A stretch of DNA of 64,000 bases from Oscillospiraceae bacterium (GCA_902764825.1 CACWXL010000001.1:1-64000); one strand, 5' to 3'; shown: positions 35,924 through 46,430, counted from the first letter of the stretch. Notes: generated from the sequence alone by a model not told the origin. Made by a program: numbers and translations.

Positions 35924-36870
35924 GATTTAACGCCTCCTTTTCCGGAAGTAATGTTCAGGAATATCTCTTCAAGTGACGGATCGAGTGACCTGAGCTCTAA
36001 GATAGGCCAGCCTTCCCTTACCATCAGGTTGAATATTGCGATCCTTGTCTCAGAAGTATCATTAGCGGAAATCGTGATCTCAATCTGCGAAAACTTGTTA
36101 GCGACACGTGAGACTGCAGAACTGACGCCCTTTACCGTGCGTATCTTTGTAACGGCATCAGTGACAGGACCTCTGAAAGTCAGAAGAATCTTCGACTGAC
36201 CTGAAAGCCTCTTGGAAAGGTCACTTATCGTATCTACAGCGGCGATCTTTCCGCGGTTAATTATAACAACCCTGTCTGCGATCTCCTGGATCTCAGAAAG
36301 GATATGTGAGCTGATCACAATAGAATGATTCTTGGAAAGAGCTTTGATAAGCCTTCTGATCTCAATGATCTGATTAGGATCAAGACCGACAGTAGGCTCG
36401 TCAAGGATAAGTATCGAAGGATTACCTACAAGAGCCTGGGCAATACCGACTCTCTGCTTATAACCTTTTGAGAGGTTTCCTATAAGTCTGTCGTAGACAT
36501 CGGATATCTTTACCATGGATACGATGTTATCGAGCATGTTCTTGCGTCTTGCCTTCTCAACGCCCTTAAGATCGCAAATAAAATTCAGATACTCCTTTAC
36601 CGTCATGTCGTTATAAAGCGGCGGATTCTCAGGGAGATAGCCGATCTCTTTCTTTGCCAGTTCAGGTTCTTCAAGGATATCGTGTCCGTTGACCTTAACT
36701 GTTCCGGATGTAGAAGAAAGATATCCGGTAATGATGTTCATCGTTGTGGTCTTGCCGGCACCATTAGGTCCCAGGAAGCCGAGGACTTCACCGTCATTTA
36801 CTGTGAATGAGATACCTTTAACGGCCTTTTTATCGCCATATCTCTTCACAAGATTGTTAATCTCGATCAT
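35920..36870 (-). CDS. ABC transporter ATP-binding protein (GldA type)
   Basis: 316 residues. Walker A GPNGAGKTT lies near 34-42, the signature is LSKGYKQRVGIAQAL, Walker B is ILILDEPTVGLD, and the H-loop His follows in IVISSHILSE. A C-terminal extension of about 90 residues is usual for the DrrA/GldA group. It is the first gene of the module and has a candidate extended -10 promoter upstream. Confidence 0.93.
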   Translation of the reverse strand: MIEINNLVKRYGDKKAVKGISFTVNDGEVLGFLGPNGAGKTTTMNIITGYLSSTSGTVKVNGHDILEEPELAKKEIGYLPENPPLYNDMTVKEYLNFICDLKGVEKARRKNMLDNIVSMVKISDVYDRLIGNLSKGYKQRVGIAQALVGNPSILILDEPTVGLDPNQIIEIRRLIKALSKNHSIVISSHILSEIQEIADRVVIINRGKIAAVDTISDLSKRLSGQSKILLTFRGPVTDAVTKIRTVKGVSSAVSRVANKFSQIEITISANDTSETRIAIFNLMVREGWPILELRSLDPSLEEIFLNITSGKGGVKS

Positions 36871-36902
36871 TGCTACCTCCAGAAATGCTGATACAACTCT
36901 CT

Positions 36903-36911
36903 ATTATAACA
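36903..36911 (-). promoter_or_regulatory. Extended -10 promoter candidate for the Gld-type ABC operon
   Basis: The minus strand reads TGT-TATAAT, a perfect -10 with an upstream TG, about 33 bases before the ATPase start codon. No good -35 is visible in the T-rich stretch upstream, as is allowed for extended -10 promoters. Confidence 0.45.
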
Positions 36912-36968
36912 AAGTAAGAAAAACAAAAAAGCGTAAAAAGGCGCGAAAAAGCAAAATATATTGAGGAA

Positions 36969-37739
36969 TCAGGCGTTCCTCATTGTCATTTCAACGGCAA
37001 AGACCTTAGTATCGATGTTTTTGTAACCGAAAACAGTGACCTTATCATCAGTTTTGGATATGAAAAGCTCGACCTTCTCCCCTGCCTTGACTTCGCTGTT
37101 ATAGTTGATCACAAGGTCTTCGATCCTGGTTACGTCATATCCGCACTTGAACAGAGCGTCATAAGCCCATGCGGTATAACGGGAATTATTGACATGCCTG
37201 TTACGGTCAAGCTCATTAAAATCAGCATATTTAATTATCACGGGCTTTTCTGTCTGCCCTGCCACATCATTTCTGTCCGGAAAGATTATCTTCTGACACT
37301 TCTCACCGAATACGAGCTTCGGATCCTGAACAACCGGAGGCGGAAGTTCGGGACGCTTATTAGCAATTACAGGCCTGTGAGTCTCCCAGTCTGCAAGGAT
37401 CCAGACAGATGAAGCGTAACCGATCAGCCTGTCATCAGAGCTATAGATCTCGAATTCACGGCCAAAATAGAACTTATCGAGATAACTTGCCCATGTCCTG
37501 ATCTTAAAGGTCTCGTGCCAGCCGGGAAGCTCAGTGATATGGAGCCTCATCTTAAGGATGATCCAGCACATCTTGTTCTCTTTTAAGAAATCCGTGCCGT
37601 AACCTAATGCATAAGAGCTCCTCTCGGCAGCCTCCTGAAGGTCACCGATCAATGTTGAGCAATACAGTTTGTCGCCTATGCCGCATTCAGTCGCTTTGCA
37701 GTAGACTTCCATCTCCGTATAATTACTCGGCACCTTCAT
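36969..37739 (-). CDS. Acyl-ACP thioesterase
   Basis: 256 residues of the double hot-dog FatA/FatB-like family. The second half has NRHVNNSRYTAWA, carrying the Asn-x-His and nearby residues used in catalysis; the first half has the HITELPGWHETFKIRTW pattern. It releases free fatty acids from acyl carrier protein, which many gut clostridia encode. It overlaps the following-strand gene upstream by 17 bases. Confidence 0.9.
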   Translation of the reverse strand: MKVPSNYTEMEVYCKATECGIGDKLYCSTLIGDLQEAAERSSYALGYGTDFLKENKMCWIILKMRLHITELPGWHETFKIRTWASYLDKFYFGREFEIYSSDDRLIGYASSVWILADWETHRPVIANKRPELPPPVVQDPKLVFGEKCQKIIFPDRNDVAGQTEKPVIIKYADFNELDRNRHVNNSRYTAWAYDALFKCGYDVTRIEDLVINYNSEVKAGEKVELFISKTDDKVTVFGYKNIDTKVFAVEMTMRNA

Positions 37740-38310
37740 CGCCCTCTTTCTTTGCAGCCGGCTTGGGGAGCTTGTTCATGGGAATTGTATTCCTTGGGTT
37801 ATATCTTCTGAATACCTGATACATCTCGTCCTTATAATGGAAAACGACCATTATCTTCGCACCTTCCTGGACAACAAGGAAATACCAGTAAGTATCTTCG
37901 ATATCAAAATTCTTGAAATCGGTCATCTTAACGACATAGTGCGAGTCCGCCTTGTCAGATTCATACCTGTCGGAAGTAACCGGACCGATATATTCGCAGT
38001 CCTTTATAGAGAAGCTTACAAGATCATCACGCTTGTTATCGCCGTTGATAACAGCACAGTCGACGAGATCATTGGACATCTCTATCTCATAGATCTTCTT
38101 CTCGCGCTTGATAAGGATAACTACGCCTGCAACGATACCAAATGAAATGATACCGGTGATAAACCAGGCGTTATAACCTAAAGAGAGCGGAATGAAATTA
38201 ACAAAGAAAACCGTAATTATGCAGGCCGTAACAAGAAAGGTATTGAAAATAACCTCTGTAAAGCCCGTTTTACGCGTAACACTTGTCTCAATAAAACTGT
38301 CCTGTAGCAT
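37723..38310 (-). CDS. Two-helix membrane protein of unknown function
   Basis: 195 residues. Two adjacent hydrophobic helices (about 21-42 and 48-66) are followed by a cytoplasmic beta-rich domain ending in a charged, Lys/Glu-rich tail. No family motif recognised. It overlaps the thioesterase start by 17 bases, so the two are translated together. Two palindromes with TTCGA cores lie just upstream. Confidence 0.75.
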   Translation of the reverse strand: MLQDSFIETSVTRKTGFTEVIFNTFLVTACIITVFFVNFIPLSLGYNAWFITGIISFGIVAGVVILIKREKKIYEIEMSNDLVDCAVINGDNKRDDLVSFSIKDCEYIGPVTSDRYESDKADSHYVVKMTDFKNFDIEDTYWYFLVVQEGAKIMVVFHYKDEMYQVFRRYNPRNTIPMNKLPKPAAKKEGDEGAE

Positions 38311-38373
38311 GATTCACCTCAAAACTCTCCTATTCTAACATAAAACTGCATTCGAATGACTTATTAATCAAGT

Positions 38374-38389
38374 TTTCGAGTACTCGAAA
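38374..38389. repeat. Perfect 16-bp palindrome, candidate operator
   Basis: TTTCGAGTACTCGAAA reads the same on both strands. It lies about 65 bases upstream of the 195-residue membrane-protein gene and just downstream of the groESL terminator. A smaller palindrome CATTCGAATG (38349-38358) with the same TTCGA core follows. The absence of a loop argues against an RNA hairpin and for a dimeric protein site. Confidence 0.4.
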
Positions 38390-38404
38390 TAACGTCAACA
38401 CAAA

Positions 38405-38433
38405 AAGAACCGCCCCACAAAGGAACGGTTCTT
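38405..38433 (-). terminator. groESL operon terminator
   Basis: AAGAACCG (38405-38412) pairs with CGGTTCTT (38426-38433) around a 13-base loop. On the minus strand the stem runs into TTTTTG. It lies about 110 bases after the groEL stop. Confidence 0.7.
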
Positions 38434-38456
38434 GAAGTTTATTCTTCTGTAAGCGA

Positions 38457-38533
38457 GCAATACTATTTCCGAGAGCCTCTGCACAAGCGAGCTTTGCTCG
38501 CGCGGAAGCCTTGCTCGAGGAAATATGTATTGC
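38457..38533. repeat. Long imperfect palindrome in the groEL 3' region
   Basis: The arms GCAATAC-TATTTCC-GAG (38457-38473) and its near-complement (38514-38533) differ by three inserted bases. Inside them GCGAGC-ttt-GCTCGC forms a second hairpin. The motif GCGAGCA or its complement appears four times across 38453-38516. On the minus strand it would fold as one branched structure in the groEL mRNA tail. It could be a small palindromic mobile repeat, a structured 3' UTR or a processing site. Confidence 0.55.
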
Positions 38534-38541
38534 GAACGAAA

Positions 38542-40173
<1,632 letters not shown>

Positions 40174-40184
40174 TTATTAACTGA

Positions 40185-40472
40185 TCAATCTTCAACGATA
40201 GCAGCGATATCGTCCTGACGAACGATGATGTATTCCTCGCCTTCAAGCTTTACGTTGGTGCCGGCATAATCACGGATGATGACCTTCTGGCCAACCTGAA
40301 CTTCCATCTTTATCTCATTGCCGTCAACGACTCCGCCGGGACCGACAGCGATGATCTCTGCGATCTGAGGCTTCTGCTGAGCACCGGAGGACAGGATAAT
40401 GCCGCTCTTTGTTGTCTCTTCAGCCTGAAGTTTCTTAACTACTACCTTATCTGCTAAGGGCTTAATTGTCAT
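40185..40472 (-). CDS. groES: Co-chaperonin GroES (Hsp10)
   Basis: 95 residues from ATG 40472, with GGAGGT upstream; the open frame begins five codons earlier. IKPLADKVVVKKL and the mobile-loop region ETTKSGIILSSGAQQKPQ are typical. It caps GroEL. First gene of the groESL operon. Confidence 0.97.
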   Translation of the reverse strand: MTIKPLADKVVVKKLQAEETTKSGIILSSGAQQKPQIAEIIAVGPGGVVDGNEIKMEVQVGQKVIIRDYAGTNVKLEGEEYIIVRQDDIAAIVED

Positions 40473-40503
40473 AAAAAAGACCTCCAATACAATGAAATCG
40501 TGG

Positions 40504-40530
40504 TTAGCACTCTATTACCTTAAGTGCTAA
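40504..40530. promoter_or_regulatory. CIRCE element (HrcA operator)
   Basis: TTAGCACTC, nine bases, AAGTGCTAA. This is the canonical CIRCE TTAGCACTC-N9-GAGTGCTAA with a single change in the right arm. It lies between the groES promoter and start codon, where HrcA repression under non-stress conditions is expected. Confidence 0.95.
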
Positions 40531-40539
40531 CCACAACAA

Positions 40540-40568
40540 AATATAATTCTTAAAATCAATACTGTCAA
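40540..40568 (-). promoter_or_regulatory. groESL promoter
   Basis: On the minus strand TTGACA (40568-40563), a 17-base spacer and TATATT (40545-40540), immediately upstream of CIRCE. A near-consensus vegetative promoter. Confidence 0.85.
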
Positions 40569-40595
40569 TACGAAAATCAAAAAAAGTCAAAAACT

Positions 40596-41825
40596 CTAGT
40601 GAATGAGTTTTTCAAGAGGGATATCCGTCTTGCAGTCGCTTAATTCAGGCGCTTTCGGAGGAAGTTTGACAGGGTCGAAATCATACTTCTCGCCATAGAA
40701 AAACTCCTGGACGTAAGGGATCATGGCATTCCAGTTAACTCGCATGCTCCATTCGCCGCCATATGTACCCTGGTTGAGGCATCCGTCGATCGGAAGCTGG
40801 ATATACTGCATCTCGGCTTTCTTCAATGAAGGAAGGAAATCCAGTGCATATTTCTCAACGTCCTTTTTATCGATATTGGTTACGATGGCGCCCAGGACAT
40901 CATCCATGCACGCAAGCTTCTTTGTCGCAGAGAGCTTCATGTACTGGGACATAAGGCTCCTTAAGACCTCGATCTGTCTTTCCATTCGCTCGTAATCACC
41001 GTTGCCTACATATCTTACTCTGGCATATGCAACTGCCTGGGTACCGTTGAGCCATGTGTCATTACCGGTATCCTGGATAAGAGCTGCACTCTTGGAGAGC
41101 TCGCGGATATACTGGTTTGCAACCTTCTTCTCACCTGATGTCATGTTTACATATACGCCGCCTACAGCATCGATTATCTGAGCCATGTGGCTGAAATTAA
41201 CATAGGCATAGCCGTCGATCTTGATCCTCAAGCTGTTCTCGACCGTTGCCTGAAGAAGTGCCGGACCGCCGTATGACATTGCGGCATTGATCTTATGAGG
41301 CTTCGAATAACCCGGGAAATAAGCATATGAGTCTCTTGCTATGGACAGGAGCTTAATCGTTCCTTTCTTGGAATCGACAGACATTACGACGATAACATCT
41401 GACCTGTCGCCCTTACCGTCCTTGCTGTAATTCTTGCTTCTGCTGTCGATACCTATAAGAAGGAAATTCTTGACGGGTTCATCCTGATAGATGCTGAACT
41501 TTGTATTTTCAGTAAGATCACCTAAAACAACCGTATCGCCAAACTCGTCAACGATAGTCGCAACTTCATTGGGCGAAGTAGTCTCATAAGTGATCTGGTT
41601 TAAAAGATATTCCTTATACCAGACGCCGAAGATCGCAAGACCGATGATAACGCCTAAGATAGCAGCCACGGTACCGAAGATCAGACGGAGCTTTAAATGG
41701 TTAAGCTTCTTCATCTTTCGCTTGGCCTTGGAAGATCTCTTGGTGACATTCTTTGAGAAGCCGTAATATGAGGCCTCCTCTTCAGAATGTCTCTGTACGT
41801 TCCTGTTTCTGTTTCTATTATCCAT
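40596..41825 (-). CDS. LytR-CpsA-Psr family protein
   Basis: 409 residues. A basic N-terminus of about 45 residues and one membrane helix (about 47-68) precede an outer LCP domain: FLLIGIDSRS, GDRSDVIVVMSVD, LLSIARDSYAYFPGY, PHKINAAMSYGGP. LCP proteins transfer glycopolymers from lipid carriers to peptidoglycan. It follows galE by 21 bases, and galE supplies sugar nucleotides for such polymers. It ends shortly before the groES promoter. Confidence 0.93.
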   Translation of the reverse strand: MDNRNRNRNVQRHSEEEASYYGFSKNVTKRSSKAKRKMKKLNHLKLRLIFGTVAAILGVIIGLAIFGVWYKEYLLNQITYETTSPNEVATIVDEFGDTVVLGDLTENTKFSIYQDEPVKNFLLIGIDSRSKNYSKDGKGDRSDVIVVMSVDSKKGTIKLLSIARDSYAYFPGYSKPHKINAAMSYGGPALLQATVENSLRIKIDGYAYVNFSHMAQIIDAVGGVYVNMTSGEKKVANQYIRELSKSAALIQDTGNDTWLNGTQAVAYARVRYVGNGDYERMERQIEVLRSLMSQYMKLSATKKLACMDDVLGAIVTNIDKKDVEKYALDFLPSLKKAEMQYIQLPIDGCLNQGTYGGEWSMRVNWNAMIPYVQEFFYGEKYDFDPVKLPPKAPELSDCKTDIPLEKLIH

Positions 41826-41846
41826 AAAACTCCTAAATATGAACCC

Positions 41847-42869
41847 TTAGTCCTTAAGGCCTTCCGGATTCATAGTCTGCCATTTCCAGCAGGATGAGCA
41901 CATCTCATCGATTCCGTATCTGGCCTTAAAGCCCAATACTTGCTCTGCTTTCTTTGTGGATGCATAGCAGACAGCAATATCGCCGGGTCTTCTGGGACCA
42001 AACTTGTGATTGATCTCGTGACCGCATGCTTTTTCGAATGCGCTGACAGCTTCGATGACTGAAGTACCCTTGCCGGTACCTATATTAAAGATACAGACGG
42101 ACTCATCAGTCTTATCAAGATACTGGATCGCCTTAACGTGTCCGTCCGCAAGGTCAACAACGTGGATATAGTCACGAAGGCATGTGCCGTCAGGTGTGTC
42201 GTAATCATTTCCGAAGATGGTAAGGCACTCTAATGTACCGCCTGCAACCTTGGAAATATAAGGGAAAAGATTGTTGGGGATTCCTCTTGGATCCTCACCG
42301 ATGAGACCGCTCTCGTGAGCGCCGACAGGATTGAAATATCTTAAGAGGCAGACCCTCTTTGAAGGCTCGGATTTAGCATAATCCTTTAAGATCTGCTCAA
42401 GCATCCACTTGGTCCAGCCGTAAGGATTCGTACATGTTCCGAGAGGGCTCTCCTCTGTGAAAGGAACATCTTCACTCTCACCGTAAACAGTTGCAGATGA
42501 GCTGAAAACGAGCTTATCAACGCCGAACTCTGTCATGAGACGGCATACATTGATCATGCTGCCGATATTATTTGAATAGTAATCCAAAGGGATCTTTACA
42601 GATTCGCCTACTGCTTTAAGGCCTGCGAAATGAATGATCGCATCGATCTTGTTCTCTTCAAAGACCTTTCTCAAAGAATCAATATCGCAGCAATCTACTT
42701 TATAAAACTTGAATCTCTTACCGGTAATCTTTTCGAGACGGTTCTGAACTTCCATCTTGCTGTTGGAAAGATTGTCAGCGATCACAACATCGTAACCATT
42801 CTCGAATAAAGAAATGACAGTATGCGAACCAATATAACCATTACCGCCGGTAACAAGAACTGTAGACAT
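41847..42869 (-). CDS. galE: UDP-glucose 4-epimerase
   Basis: 340 residues, extended short-chain dehydrogenase fold. NAD site GGNGYIGSH, catalytic Ser in FSSSATVYG and Tyr-x3-Lys in NPYGWTKWM are present. It interconverts UDP-glucose and UDP-galactose. It is divergent from the two-component system and upstream of the LCP gene. Confidence 0.95.
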   Translation of the reverse strand: MSTVLVTGGNGYIGSHTVISLFENGYDVVIADNLSNSKMEVQNRLEKITGKRFKFYKVDCCDIDSLRKVFEENKIDAIIHFAGLKAVGESVKIPLDYYSNNIGSMINVCRLMTEFGVDKLVFSSSATVYGESEDVPFTEESPLGTCTNPYGWTKWMLEQILKDYAKSEPSKRVCLLRYFNPVGAHESGLIGEDPRGIPNNLFPYISKVAGGTLECLTIFGNDYDTPDGTCLRDYIHVVDLADGHVKAIQYLDKTDESVCIFNIGTGKGTSVIEAVSAFEKACGHEINHKFGPRRPGDIAVCYASTKKAEQVLGFKARYGIDEMCSSCWKWQTMNPEGLKD

Positions 42870-43040
42870 AATATCTCCTCAACTTTCATATTTTAAGCAA
42901 ACACATTTAACCATAAACAACATCAAAACTGAAGTTATTTGCTCTATTTCCGCACATTTGCACCATTTTCCAAGGTAATAGATATTCTTTTTCATATAAA
43001 ATATATTGGTAAAATTCATTACGAGAAGATGGAGATAATA

Positions 43041-43781
43041 ATGAACAAACTTATTTATATCGCCGACGATGACGATAACATCAGAAATCTGCTTAAGACA
43101 TTCCTTGAAAGAGAAGGATTTCACGTAACAGGATTCCCTACGGGTGACAAGCTTTTCGAAGTATTCTCAAACTCACCTGCAGACCTCATCATATTAGACG
43201 TTATGATGCCCGGACATGACGGATTCTTTATCCTTAAGGAGATCCGCAAGACATCCAATGTTCCGATCATCATGCTCACTGCAAAAGACAGCGACACAGA
43301 CTATATCCAGGGACTTGATATGGGCAGCGATGACTATTTTACAAAGCCTTTCTCCCCTATCAAGCTCGTATCAAAAGTTAAATCTATCCTTAAGAGACAG
43401 GAAGAGATCACGGGCAAAGCCGGTGATAAGCCTGATAATGATGCAGTTTATGAATTTGCTGACATCATCATCAACAGAAAGACAAAGGAAACAACAATGC
43501 AGGGTAAGCCCCTCCCGCTTACACCTAATGAATATCAGCTCTTAACATATCTCATCTCAAACAGGGACAGAGCAGTATCAAGAGCGGAATTGCTGGACAA
43601 GATCTGGGGTTATGAGACTCAGGTCGAGACCAGAGTTGCCGATGACACCGTCAAAAGATTAAGGAAGAAAATATCTAAATCTGATGCTAAAATATCTACT
43701 ATCTGGGGTTACGGCTTCAGACTCGTGGACAGAACAACCGAAGAAGCAGAAGATGAAGATGACGGAGACAATCAGGACTAA
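43041..43781 (+). CDS. OmpR-family response regulator
   Basis: 246 residues from ATG 43041, with GGAG 6 bases upstream; the frame is open farther upstream but without a ribosome site. The receiver domain has the acidic pocket ADDDD, phospho-acceptor Asp53 in LDVMMPGHDG and Lys in YFTKPFS. A winged-helix DNA-binding domain follows (LTPNEYQLLTYLI, then KRLRKKI and IWGYGFRL). Its stop overlaps the kinase ATG by one base. An acidic EDEDDGDNQD tail is unusual but harmless. Confidence 0.95.
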   Translation: MNKLIYIADDDDNIRNLLKTFLEREGFHVTGFPTGDKLFEVFSNSPADLIILDVMMPGHDGFFILKEIRKTSNVPIIMLTAKDSDTDYIQGLDMGSDDYFTKPFSPIKLVSKVKSILKRQEEITGKAGDKPDNDAVYEFADIIINRKTKETTMQGKPLPLTPNEYQLLTYLISNRDRAVSRAELLDKIWGYETQVETRVADDTVKRLRKKISKSDAKISTIWGYGFRLVDRTTEEAEDEDDGDNQD

Positions 43782-45424
43782 TGACTGAAAAGCCTGATAA
43801 GGCACGGTTAAAACCTAAAAAGCCATCCAGAAATAAAGCGGCTATAAGAATACCGATCTCGCTGCACTTTTATGCAGTCGAGATCGTTATTATCATTCTG
43901 GCCGTTTTTATCATCAACATCTATATCCAGTCCATCTTCAAGGATTATATTGCCGACCAGTGCAACAGCCGTCTCGATAAAGCGGTTGAATCAACCATCG
44001 GCCTGACCCAGGCATTCACACTTCAGTTGGACAGTTCTGAGGAGAATACCGACGATACCATCAGAGCTTATCTTCTGAATTCTATTGCCACATCCGATAA
44101 CCTCTCCAACCAGGCAAATATCGCTCTTTACACTTTCGATAAGAAGACCGGAAAGTTCACGGTATTATGGCCGAATGCATACTACTCGGTCTCTTATACC
44201 AACACTTCGATCAGAGTCATAAGCAAGGTCATTGAAGAAGGCGGTTACGAGAGCCTTAACAAGACTCAGACATTGGATCTTGACGGAAACATAGTCTATT
44301 ACAGGACCGTAGGCTTCAATTTCAAATATGCACCCAAAGAAACAGATCCGAATGATCCGAATGCATCTGACGTTCAGGCTTATGATCCCGAAACAGAAAC
44401 CAACATCGATGAATTGTTCTCAAATTACTATCTCTGTTTCTACGTAAACTCCGCATCCTATTCATCGTTCATGGCTACCAACTCGCTGGCACTTGTCCAG
44501 GCTGCTTTGCTCGCTATCATCATTGCCGGTGTATTCAGTATCGTCATGACCTATCCGCTTATCTTCTCTACCCAGAGGCTCTCGAGGTTCGCGAAAAGGA
44601 TCGCCAAGAGTGACTTTAAGCCGCTCAAAGGTCATATCGTCAGTAAAGAACTTTCTGAATTGGGTGACGTCATGAATCAGATGGCTTATAAACTTGAAGA
44701 AGCTGATATCGAGCAGAAAACCTTCTTCCAGAATGCTTCACATGAATTGAGAACGCCGCTGATGTCCATCCAGGGATATGCGGAAGGCCTTAAATACGGT
44801 GTTTTCGAGAGCGATGAGGACAGAAACAACGCTATTGACGTCATTATCGATGAGACAGGACGATTATCAGGCCTTGTCGAGAATCTCCTCTCGATCTCAA
44901 AGATGGATATGAGCAAATCCGGCAACTACGAAGTCAAGAAGCAGACGATCAATGCCAGAAAGATATGTGACACCATAATCGACCGTGTAAGAGGCAACTT
45001 CATACATGAAGACAAGGCTATCATCAACGATATCAAGATAAAGAATGCTTATATCTACGGCAATGAGAATGATCTTATCAGATGCCTTGAGAACATCTTC
45101 TCCAACTGCTTAAGATACTGTAAGACAGCGGTTACTTTAAGATGCTACAAAGACAAGAATGAAGATTCTGTAGTTTTCGAGATTTCAGATGACGGTCCTG
45201 GTATTGCGCCTGAAGTAGCTGATCATCTTTTCGAGCGATTCTCCAAAGGATCAGACGGTAAGCACGGAATCGGTCTTGCCCTGGCATTAGCTATTGCCGA
45301 AGAACACGGCGGTACCGTTAAGGCGCACAACAAAGAAACAGGCGGTGCCTGCTTTGAGATCATTATCCCTTGTGTTAAGAGGCGTGACCAGCTCTCAAAG
45401 ATGAATAATGACAGTGCTACCTGA
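43781..45424 (+). CDS. Sensor histidine kinase
   Basis: 547 residues. Two membrane helices (about 33-50 and 236-260) bracket an outer sensor domain of about 180 residues; a HAMP-like linker and a DHp helix with His321 in NASHELRTPL follow, then the ATPase domain with NCLRYCKTA, DDGPGIAPE and GIGLALALA. It phosphorylates the adjacent regulator. The outer domain is not one I recognise, so the signal is unknown. Its end overlaps the opposite-strand gene by 8 bases. Confidence 0.95.
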   Translation: MTEKPDKARLKPKKPSRNKAAIRIPISLHFYAVEIVIIILAVFIINIYIQSIFKDYIADQCNSRLDKAVESTIGLTQAFTLQLDSSEENTDDTIRAYLLNSIATSDNLSNQANIALYTFDKKTGKFTVLWPNAYYSVSYTNTSIRVISKVIEEGGYESLNKTQTLDLDGNIVYYRTVGFNFKYAPKETDPNDPNASDVQAYDPETETNIDELFSNYYLCFYVNSASYSSFMATNSLALVQAALLAIIIAGVFSIVMTYPLIFSTQRLSRFAKRIAKSDFKPLKGHIVSKELSELGDVMNQMAYKLEEADIEQKTFFQNASHELRTPLMSIQGYAEGLKYGVFESDEDRNNAIDVIIDETGRLSGLVENLLSISKMDMSKSGNYEVKKQTINARKICDTIIDRVRGNFIHEDKAIINDIKIKNAYIYGNENDLIRCLENIFSNCLRYCKTAVTLRCYKDKNEDSVVFEISDDGPGIAPEVADHLFERFSKGSDGKHGIGLALALAIAEEHGGTVKAHNKETGGACFEIIIPCVKRRDQLSKMNNDSAT

Positions 45425-46298
45425 AGCGGAAGTATTTATAAGCATTAAAGAAAGCAGCCGTTCCGTTAAGCATCTCTGAAGATTCGGTCTCAAACTTCTG
45501 CTTTGCATTTATTACTCTCTGATATACACCGGGCACGGCAAGAAGCGTATTAAGCGCGCTTCCGATAGAGAATACCCTTCCGTGATAGATCATCGACTGG
45601 AACTGGTATAAAAGCCTGGGATCAGTATATTCAGAAGGCAGGACACAGCTGCTGTATCCGTTATAGATTATCTTAAGCTGGCTTGAAAGCTCGCCGAACC
45701 TGGCCAGGAGCTCTTCAAGCTTCTTCTCATGTCTCTTTTTCTTAATGAAATACAGCGCTAAAGAACCGGCTCCCAAGAGCAAAAATCCGGCTGCAACGCA
45801 GGAATAGATTAGGATATTGTTCTTGGCTTTGGAAGTAGCAGCAATAAATGCACTGACAAAACAGTGAAGGATCAGTAATATGCCCCATACAAAAGGAGCA
45901 ACGCTTGTCCTGGCATATTTATCGATATCCTTCTGGCACTTCTCATATTCCTGATATAAATCGGCCTTAGGAGAAAAATGATTGATCATCTTCCCTATTT
46001 CCAAAAGGTTCGCTTCCCTTTCTTCCGTATGATCGACAATGGGCGCCTGAGCGACAAAACCGTTCGCATTGCGGTACACAGGACCGTTTACGTTATATCC
46101 GATAAACTGCGGCTGGGCTACAGGCTGCTGCTGGACCGGCGCCGGTACAAAGCCCGGCACAGTCTGAGAAGCCTGCTGAACAGGAGCCTGATAGCTCTGC
46201 TGCGGCTGAGGCTGAGCCAGAACCTGATGAGGCTGCGGATCCGGTGTAGCAGGATCCGGTGAGCCCGTAATCTTCCAATCTGTATCGAAATCAGCCAT
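45417..46298 (-). CDS. Membrane protein with Pro/Gln-rich N-terminus, unknown function
   Basis: 293 residues. The first 75 residues are rich in Gln, Pro and Ala with QPQ and PVQQ repeats and likely disordered. A helical region with two membrane segments (about 135-157 and 163-187) and a C-terminal helical domain follow. No known motif. It has no co-oriented close neighbour and shares 8 bases with the end of the histidine kinase gene. Confidence 0.7.
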   Translation of the reverse strand: MADFDTDWKITGSPDPATPDPQPHQVLAQPQPQQSYQAPVQQASQTVPGFVPAPVQQQPVAQPQFIGYNVNGPVYRNANGFVAQAPIVDHTEEREANLLEIGKMINHFSPKADLYQEYEKCQKDIDKYARTSVAPFVWGILLILHCFVSAFIAATSKAKNNILIYSCVAAGFLLLGAGSLALYFIKKKRHEKKLEELLARFGELSSQLKIIYNGYSSCVLPSEYTDPRLLYQFQSMIYHGRVFSIGSALNTLLAVPGVYQRVINAKQKFETESSEMLNGTAAFFNAYKYFRFR

Positions 46299-46380
46299 GA
46301 ATGTTCTCCCTTAATCCATAAAGCTAAGACCAATTTTATTACTTTTAAGCCATATTTTTCAACATTATTCGAAAAACAAA

Positions 46381-46406
46381 CAGGACCGCCATCAAAAGCG
46401 GTCCTG
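46381..46406 (-). terminator. Terminator of the TrpB2-type gene
   Basis: CAGGACCGC (46381-46389) pairs with GCGGTCCTG (46398-46406), loop of 8. On the minus strand TTTGTTTTTC follows. Strong Rho-independent type, 25 bases after the stop codon. Confidence 0.85.
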
Positions 46407-46430
46407 TGTAAGATCAGTTAAATATATTTA

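Noticed and set aside
38374..38389. The 16-bp palindrome as a transcription terminator
   Set aside because: A perfect palindrome has no loop bases and no T-run follows on either strand; the groESL terminator is at 38405-38433.
42879..43124. 81-codon minus-strand frame in the galE/response-regulator gap
   Set aside because: It runs into the response regulator gene on the opposite strand, lacks a ribosome site and shows no motif.
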